Positions 57,405 to 64,000 of a DNA stretch of 64,000 nt are shown in pieces. Numbering within the stretch: the stretch's first letter is position 1; each line of letters begins with the position of its first letter. Position numbers and translations under genes: made by a program. This stretch comes from Atherinomorus stipes. Taxonomy: Eukaryota > Chordata > Actinopteri > Atheriniformes > Atherinidae. The notes below the pieces were generated by a model. The model was given only the letters and a program-made list of their open reading frames with translations. It was not told the DNA's origin and searched no databases. The stretch spans positions 124,001-188,000 of the forward strand of contig JALJCO010000014.1 in assembly GCA_023101725.1 (NCBI GenBank), given 5' to 3'.

Positions 57405-58090
57405 TAGACCTTGTAATTCTCACAGGAGTCTGTAATGCCATGTTTGTGACCCAGCTTGCCTGAATTGACTTCGCTGCATAGGGTCTGCTGAGCAATGGCT
57501 TCTAATTCAGAGAACGTGACCTCCAAAACAAATGAAGGCTACTTTGTTACATTAGCCACTATCATATTAAAGGTGCTATTGCCAAGCAAAAGTGTATTAG
57601 TGTTTACAATGTGAAATATGCAACTTTTTGAAGGACTTTAATGATATTAGGTGAGTAAGGAGGAATTAGATATTCCACTAAGAACAAGACAGGTAAATAC
57701 GAAGCAATACAAAATGCCTCGCTGTAGAAGTCAGCAGGTCCAAACCTGAAGGTGATCATCTCCAAGGAAAGAATTTGTTGACGAGGAGAAAAAAATTGAG
57801 TAAATCAAGAAATAAACTGAGCTACTGAGACACTTATTCAGTCAGTGAATTCCCCTGATCACACACATACACACTACGACAAACACATGAAGCTGACACA
57901 AAAAGAAAACAGTGATATGATGTTTAATATGTGTTACAACGTCTCCCCAACACACACTCAGATAAAACCCTAGAGATGGAGGAGCTGAGGGAGTTGATTG
58001 CAGTCATATTTTTGTTTGTTTGTGTTGGGAGAACAAAAGATCCACAGTTCAGACTCTCTCACAAGCGCACATGCACACAGAGATATCTGC
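57405..58090. other. Intergenic DNA, no gene seen
   Basis: Nothing recognisable apart from scattered simple sequence. Confidence 0.4.
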
Positions 58091-58301
58091 CAGGGGTGTC
58101 CAGCTCCGGTCCTCCAGGGCCACAATCCTGCAGGTTCTCTATGCCTCCCTGCTCCAACACACCTGACTCAAATTAATGAGTCATTGTGCAGAACTTCATA
58201 GGCTGTTAGGTTTGTTTAATTTGAATCAGGTGTGCTGAAGCAGGAAGGGAGAGAAAATCTGCAGGACAGTAACCCTTGAGGACTGAGTTTGGACACCCCT
58301 G
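58091..58301. mobile_element. hAT-type MITE (CAGGGGTGTCCA ends)
   Basis: The 211-bp element starts CAGGGGTGTCCAGCTCCGG and ends GAGTTTGGACACCCCTG, with interior CACACCTGACTCAAATTAAT mirrored by TTGAATCAGGTGTGCTGAAG. The flanks ATATCTGC and ATATTGAC share five of eight bases, a possible decayed duplication. The same family as 11098-11284. Confidence 0.8.
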
Positions 58302-59189
58302 ATATTGACCCTTTCACGGCCTATGTCACGGTCACGTCACTCCTGTAGCTGAAGACAAAAACAGAGGAGAGCGCGCAGAAAAGACGGTAGAAATGAGCTC
58401 TCTATTTATTACGACTGTAAAATGCATTCTTGTTCTGTGTTCAGGTGCCAGATTATGAGGAGCAACGTTCTTTGCAGTAAATTAAAATCTTTTAGGATAC
58501 TAGTGCTCAGAAAAAACAAGGACAATTATGATAGAATGGAATAAGATGAAAAGAGACGACCATCAATAACCCCGGTTTTCCACCAGAAGTGGCAGGCGGT
58601 CAGTCAAAATTTTTGAGAAAAAAAAAGCCAGCCTTCTCAACAGATTAAGGCCTTGATGTACAAAGAATTAAAAAAAAGAGCACTAATTTGTTTGCGTGCG
58701 CTGTCCGTTCAGTGTTTGCGGGTGATCTACATAGATTACACACGCAATCCATAACAGCCGCATTTAGCTGCGCTATTGATTTGCCATTGAAAGTTCAGAG
58801 GAGCATGGTAAAGCAAAATTAAATCCAACCTGATAGAGAGACATTAGTTCTAGAGATATAAAATGACGCAAACAAAAACAGAATATAAGCAAAATAACTA
58901 TAAAATAAAAACAATCCGGCAGGTTTCCCTGTGGGTCGTAAGAAGAGGCCAGTTTATAAGGACGTGGATAAGGAGCAATGTTGAGGATGGTCTGACATTG
59001 CGCACAGTGACACGCCAGGTGCTGGACCTGTGCAATTCCCCCCACGCCACACAAAACTCAGTAAAAATAGTATCATTAGTTTGTGCTAGTTATTTTCACT
59101 GAGTTTTGTGGGGGGTGGGGGGCCAACTTCATATAGGCCAGTAGCCTCAGAGCAGCAGCAGCAGTCGCTTCAGTTTGGAGTGGAGGAAC
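58302..59189. other. Intergenic DNA, no gene seen
   Basis: GATGTACAAAGAATT with GTTTGCGTGCGC near 58650-58700 resembles material at 59870-60040 (GCGTGTAATGAAG, AGCGCTTGTGC). A larger decayed element may span the region, but I could not define ends. Confidence 0.35.
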
Positions 59190-59731
59190 CAGGGCTGTGT
59201 CCAAATGTCCACCCTATTCCCTACATAGGGCCTTATATAGGGATCACGCCATTTTGTAGGGGTGTCCGAATGTTCAGAAAGAAAAAAGTTGTGCACTCAA
59301 AGTTACCCACAATGCATCTTGAAAACTAGTGAGCTTCGATGGTCCCTAGACAGGACAATATAGACCACAATGCATTGCGGTCAGGAGAGCTGAATAGCAG
59401 GAGGTGTTGAACACATCGAGTGGCAGAAAAAAAGGAGAAAAAACAACAAAAGAGATTAAACACGATATAAGTAAATAAAATACCTTCATTTAAAATTACA
59501 GATTTTAATTAAATCTCTTCGCGAGTAGTGGATGTCGCCGTGGTTGCCACGGTGATAACTGGTAATCACGTGATTTGTGGGTAATCACATGATTTGCGAC
59601 GAGGAAAAAGTAGTCAGCTTCGTGTCCGAATTAAAGGCAGAATGAGGGCACTAGATAGTCTGCTATGTAGTACAGCCCTATCATAGTGAATGAGGGGTTA
59701 GGGAGTAGGGAGGACATTCGAACACAGCCTA
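59190..59731. mobile_element. Inverted-repeat MITE (GGCTGTGTCC ends)
   Basis: GGCTGTGTCCAAATGTCCACC at the left and, reversed, GGCTGTGTTCGAATGTCCTCC at the right form ends of more than 25 bp. They are followed by CCCTA-rich subterminal repeats on both sides. No transposase frame is present. The target duplication is not evident. Confidence 0.75.
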
Positions 59732-61483
59732 GGTCTGGAGGAGCTGATCTAAATTAAAAAATATGGCTGAGTTTTAGCTAGTATAAGTTGAGTTGTTTGC
59801 AAAGTCTCCTCCCAATTTTTTTTGCATTCTTGCAGAAACGCCCATATTGCATATTCATCTGCAGCAGACACGCAAAATGGATAGCGGGGCTATTTTGTTA
59901 ATTAACAGCAAACCTTCTTTTACCCTGTTTGTAAATCAGCTCTAGCGGATTATTGCGTGTAATGAAGATAGCGCTTGTGCAGTAATCATTTCGGCGTCAG
60001 GTTGAATTTCTGCACTTGCCGCAGCCAAATTTGTGACATGCAACAGGTAGTGGGATTTAAAAACTAGAAAATTCAGTCAACCCCCCCCCCCCCCCCAAAA
60101 AAAGACTTCTATTGAAATAAACAGATGGACCAAGCAATGATGTGAGGGTCGATCTGCAAGTAAACAGGAGATGAAGGCACATTCTGAAGGAAGTGGGGAA
60201 GGCAGGATATTGTGTGTCAATGAACCTGTACAACCTATACAATTTGATAATAATAAGATTTCTTGAATATTCTGGTTATGGGGTTGCATGTAGAGGAGCT
60301 CAAAGAAGGATACACACATACAAGAGGAACAAGAGGTATCAGGTGTCAATACATCTAAGCACTGCATGAGATAAAACTGCTGCCTCCATCGCTTGCTGCC
60401 TGATGGTGGAAGAATAAACTGAAAAGAGGCAGGGTCCTGGAACTTCATAGTGCGGAGCTTTCAGTTAGGTGGAAATGCATAGGTGCCTGATTGGATACGA
60501 AATTCATGAGTGCAAAAGTCTGTTTTATTCGTATCTGGAAGGTCGGGGCCGTAACGCTCACATCTGCAGTTTAAACAGTGCTGCTGCTGTATGACTGCAA
60601 CAAGGTCCTTATCTGCAATGTGAAATTGAAAACATTAAATATTCTATGCTTTTCCCTAAAAGCAGAACGACGAATCATCATATCAACACAAGTGCTACAG
60701 CATTGCAAGTATTTCTGTTAGCTTAAACATACCCAGCCATGGAGGTGCAGTTTGCTGTTAAAATGGTAATGTTGTCCACATTTACAGGTGTCGCACAAGT
60801 CATTCTTTTTGCTTTGAACTGACTCGGCAAAACTTCGGACTACAGCACACAAAGATACAGACGTAGATTGATGTAGTTTATCATTTGAATGTGACCATTT
60901 GTGACATAGTCGTAAGCATCCAGCGGCTCATATACTTACAGTTTTTCTTTACTGTACACATAGTGTCTCAATTAGATGTCTGGCCAGTCCAGAAGATCTT
61001 CATGCCTCCCCTGTAAGGTGTGTGGATCAGCCAGCCTGCTTCCATCTGCTAGCATTACTAAAGTAGCTCTTACAGTCCTATAGAGTGAGTGTCTGGACAT
61101 ATTCCCACAGCTCCAATACTTAAACACTTTAATGGAAACTCTCCATTTACAAAAATACCGTGGAAAATTCTTATGTTAACATAGCTTCTGCTTTTGCCTC
61201 CAGACTAAGCCCTGCTCACCAAAAACATCACAATGTTAGCAAACTTTGAAACTGTCTATAAACTTAGCAGAAAAAGTCAGTAAATGAGTTTTTAGGGGAT
61301 TATTTAATTGTCAGCGATTATGTATTATTTGTTTCTATTTGTTTATAGTTTGTTTCTTTTTATTGTTCCTGATTTTTGTCTATTGATGTTTTTATATATA
61401 GCTGTAAAAAATATCTTTGAGGGGTTAAACTTCTGGTACCACAGGTGATGACAATCAGGTGGCTGATTTATGGCAACATATGG
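59732..61483. other. Intergenic DNA, no gene seen
   Basis: This includes a poly(C) run of 16 bases at 60081-60096. The 123-codon minus-strand frame at 60077-60448 reads through that run and has no domain. No gene is supported. Confidence 0.45.
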
Positions 61484-61745
61484 ATTTACACTTTAGAGAT
61501 AAGTCCAGATTCTGCCTCTAGCAGCTGGATTGTAATTGTGGAGAAGACATGAAACATGATTGCTGCACCAACAGGATAACATCTTCGGCTGGAGGCAGTG
61601 TGAAGATGAGGGGCAGCATCTTCCTCACTGGAAAAACAAGGCTGTTCATCACTGGAGGCAATGTCACTGCAGAGAGATGTGGAGATGAAAATCTGCAACC
61701 TGTGGAGATCCCACATCTCCCCAGTCTAGGACTCAACTCTGGCTG
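61484..61745 (+). pseudogene. Tc1/mariner-like transposase fragment (family D)
   Basis: Reading across a frameshift, FRDKSRFCL (first catalytic Asp region, with D kept, about 61492) is followed by CCTNRITSSAGGSVKMRGSIF and LTGKTRLFITGGNVTAERCG, then LQPVEIPHLPSLGLNS. These correspond to the middle of a Tc1/mariner transposase. The frame ends abruptly just before where the second catalytic Asp block would be, and a minisatellite begins 50 bp on. It is truncated on both sides. Confidence 0.7.
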
Positions 61746-61794
61746 ACTGGTGACAGATACTGGTTGAAGAACGGGATGCTGTTCCACAGCAGCG

Positions 61795-62030
61795 TGGAAC
61801 CAGGCTGGAGACCAGTAGAAGGAATAACTACCGGGCCGTAGCCCAGTATGAGGAGGAGGTACAAGGCTGCAAACCAGTATAAGGAGGAAGTACTGGACTG
61901 GAGACCAGTATAAGGAGGAGGTACCAGCTGGAGACCAGTATAAGGAGGAATTACTGGACTGGAGACCAGTATGAGGAGAAGGTACCAGCTGGAGACCAAT
62001 ATGAGGAGGAGGTACCAGGATGTTGTGGCT
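61795..62030. repeat. ~30-bp minisatellite, about 7-8 units
   Basis: Units resemble GCTGGAGACCAGTATAAGG followed by AGGAGGTACCA. Two alternating variants are visible (GTACCAGCTGG and TTACTGGACTGG types). The array supports the long minus-strand frame at 61518-62390, which is therefore a shadow. A similar word (GGCTGGACTGGAGACGC) appears at the window end near 63970. Confidence 0.9.
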
Positions 62031-62282
62031 GCATTTGGATCTTCTACATGATACCGGGTTGCTGTATGTTAAATGACCAGTATGTCTTGTCTGAAGGAAG
62101 ACATCCCTTCTTCTCTGTAAACAAATAAAACAGGATTTTCTAAGTTGGACCAAGTAAGAATTATGTCTCACTTTCAAAATGCCACAAATGTGAAATGTGT
62201 AATGAGCAGAAATGGGTTTTAATCTGACATCTGATCTGCCGTTCAGGAGTCCGACAGATGGTGTTATCAAAGCAGCGCTGGA

Positions 62283-62360
62283 GCAGGGGTCAGCAGCTCG
62301 GGGGTCACACGTGGCTCTTCTGCCCCTCTGCAATGGCTTTTTGTAGCTTTGACCAAAGAC
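62283..62360. mobile_element. hAT-like element end fragment
   Basis: CAGGGGTCAGCAGCTCGGGGG then CTGCCCCTCTGCAATGGC and TTTTTGTAGCTTTG resemble the left end of CAGGGGTCGGCAA-type fish elements. The opposite end was not found. Confidence 0.45.
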
Positions 62361-63149
62361 AACATAGAAGTTAACTATTTGTATTATCATTTAATCTTTT
62401 TTTTCATGTGCAATGGGTGGGCTTTTTTAAACACAGGATACATTGAAGATTGAAGAAATAATACATTTCTTATTATTTCTCACAAGTCACATCCTATGAT
62501 GAGAAAAAACAAATAATCTTGAGTCTGTGACTCCTGGCCAAAGTGTTCAGGGATATAGGTAACAGAAAATGCACAATGACAGATATCTCCAGAAAAAGAA
62601 CATCGCAACTTTAGAAATGGTGGTATCCCGGAGGCGTGGTCAGCCTAGCAGACATCTGTCAGGTTGCCTCCAGGATACCACCAGCTGAAAAAGACACATC
62701 ACAGCACGACGTTTCTGAAGACTGAAGTTTCAGTGGAAACATTTCAAGGTAATAACAGCTCCTTAAAAGTCAACTCTGATGAAATAAAACCGTTGTGCCC
62801 TAAAGCTGGAGTAGACAAAATGAACCTGGTCACGTCACACGACTGCAGGACAGACCAATGATGAAATCCTCCCCAAACCTTAAACACCTGAACTGGAAAC
62901 AAAGAATGTCTTCACCAACACTTGGCAAAACCCACATAAAACAAAGATCTTTTTATGAGCAGATGTAATGGTATTTTATGGAAAGCACTATAGCAGATTG
63001 GTGTCCTCGACAAGGCAAGGGAAAAGGAAACGAGAAATACAAGTAAGCCAACAAAAGATGGTTAAATTGTACAGACGTGGAAAAAATTGTTGGCACCCCC
63101 TCGGTTCTGTTTTTTTTTTACTTTTTTCCAGTTATCGAACATCCTGCTC
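62361..63149. other. Intergenic DNA, no gene seen
   Basis: A loose inverted pair GGTATCCCGGAGGC / GCCTCCAGGATACC (62622 and 62665) forms a 14-bp stem with one mismatch around a ~30-bp loop. No gene supported. Confidence 0.45.
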
Positions 63150-63520
63150 TGAAGATCCAGGAGAAGCTTTTATTGGAGAACCTAACCAACCTGAAGTTGA
63201 AGTTGGCATCCTCCACCCTGTCCAGCGAGCACACTGTCGTCCTGTGCAATCAGCTTCTGTGATTTATCCCATCATTTAACACAACTGAGTGTTATGTGAG
63301 AAGCTAAGCACATAAATGCCTTCATAACCAACTGGATTACTGACCACCTGACACACAGATCACAGTCAGCAGCACAGGATCACCGCAGGGGGCTGTACTC
63401 TCAATATTTGTCTTCATCTTGGCCAGACTTCTCCTGCAATCTGGAGTCCTGTCATCTCCAGAAATACTCACATGACTGTGCAGTTGTGAAGTGTGTCTGT
63501 GATTGGCAGGATGCTGAAAC
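63150..63520 (+). pseudogene. LINE reverse-transcriptase fragment
   Basis: Across frameshifts the order is: a segment near 63260-63350 ending in HNQLDY/PPDTQITVSSTGSPQGAV (the SGSPQGxVLSP RT motif, about 63365-63405), then CHLQKYSHDCAVV at 63449-63487. This aligns with the YADD/YSDD catalytic box, with the second Asp kept and the first changed to His. It is followed by WQDAE. The frames contain stops, so it is an inactive CR1/Rex1-like LINE remnant. Confidence 0.75.
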
Positions 63521-64000
63521 AGGGAACTGGTAGACGGTTTTGTAGCAAAGAGATAAATATGGATCTATGAGGACCAGGATTAATAAGGAAAAAGTGGATG
63601 ATAGGAATAACGGATATTGAGGTGTTCACATAGAAAACAAACCTCACAGCAAACTGTAAGATACAGACTTTGGTACACAGAAAATAATAAAAGTTTTTAA
63701 AAATGCTCCAGAATCTTTATTTTCCTGCTGAAGTTCTCTGCTGTGATCCACAACCTGACCTAGATAGGCAGAAGATGGATGGATGTCATGAAGTTTAATA
63801 GTCCTGAGTGGTGGTTCCCATCTGTGGTACCCCACACAAAACAATTGTCTAAAATACTTCTTTATCTCTGAACTTTAAAGTCTTGAATGTGAAAATACTA
63901 CATGTTGTATTTGTGAGTAAAAGTTAATATTTTTTAACATTTCCAATAAGACCAGGCTGACGTGGGCAACAGGCTGGACTGGAGACGCAACACTGGTACA
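63521..64000. other. Intergenic DNA to window end, no gene seen
   Basis: AT-rich. The last 40 bases contain a word similar to the minisatellite unit at 61795, so another copy may continue beyond the window. Confidence 0.35.

Noticed and set aside
61518..62390. 290-codon minus-strand open frame
   Set aside because: It runs antisense to the family D transposase fragment and through the 30-bp minisatellite; its repeated SLYWSP-like units are the translation of that array.

Overview
The window looks like teleost (ray-finned fish) nuclear DNA. It is AT-rich, has no operon-like gene packing, and carries many microsatellites. It is filled with broken copies of repeat classes typical of fish genomes: Tc1-like DD34E transposons, hAT-type non-autonomous elements with 8-bp target duplications, LINE reverse-transcriptase and endonuclease fragments, and tRNA-headed SINE-like repeats. 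I found no host protein-coding gene that I can defend. Almost all long open frames are antisense shadows of repeats or low-complexity DNA. The window reads as an intergenic or intronic stretch where mobile elements have accumulated and decayed.

Layout. 1-4.1 kb: a 26-bp minisatellite, a complete hAT-type element with 8-bp duplications inside a GC-rich segment, a LINE endonuclease remnant and an hAT end. 4.1-5.8 kb: a dead Tc1-like element (A1) split by a 211-bp foldback element. 6.8-7.8 kb: a palindromic TTAA-type element abutting a tRNA-like repeat. 10.5-17.2 kb: LINE 3' ends, a small hAT MITE, a second complete palindromic TTAA element (862 bp) and two looser inverted-repeat elements. 17.6-25 kb: low-complexity DNA, (TAA)n, (GT)n and an hAT-like element. 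26.9-28.3 kb: a palindrome built from 28-bp repeats and a MITE with a duplicated arm. 29.8-32.3 kb: a LINE RT remnant, a chimeric Tc1 element (A2/B), a SINE tail and a (TA)n block. 36.9-44.1 kb: a possible conserved non-coding stretch, two tRNA-like repeats, a SINE inserted in another repeat with a 10-bp target duplication, and a 1.39-kb hAT-type element that contains a LINE 3' end. 45.4-55.8 kb: LINE RT remnants, a third Tc1 copy (A3, minus strand), a long polypurine block, a likely processed pseudogene and a fourth Tc1 fragment (family C). 56.4-63.5 kb: SINE and hAT MITE fragments, a fifth Tc1 fragment (family D) running into a 30-bp minisatellite, and a LINE RT remnant.

The sequence is best read as a record of layered insertions. 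In several places the order is explicit: the foldback is inside Tc1 A1, the LINE tail is inside the hAT element at 41.9 kb, and the SINE is inside an older dispersed repeat whose uninterrupted homologue lies 5 kb away. All Tc1-like copies appear inactive. Family A copies share a premature stop and, where the site is present, the same loss of a catalytic aspartate. No replication, defence or metabolic system was found. The most novel-looking items are the chimeric Tc1, the TTAA palindrome family, the tRNA-like repeat family and the retrocopy at 54.4-54.8 kb. All identifications are from reading motifs; no database was searched.
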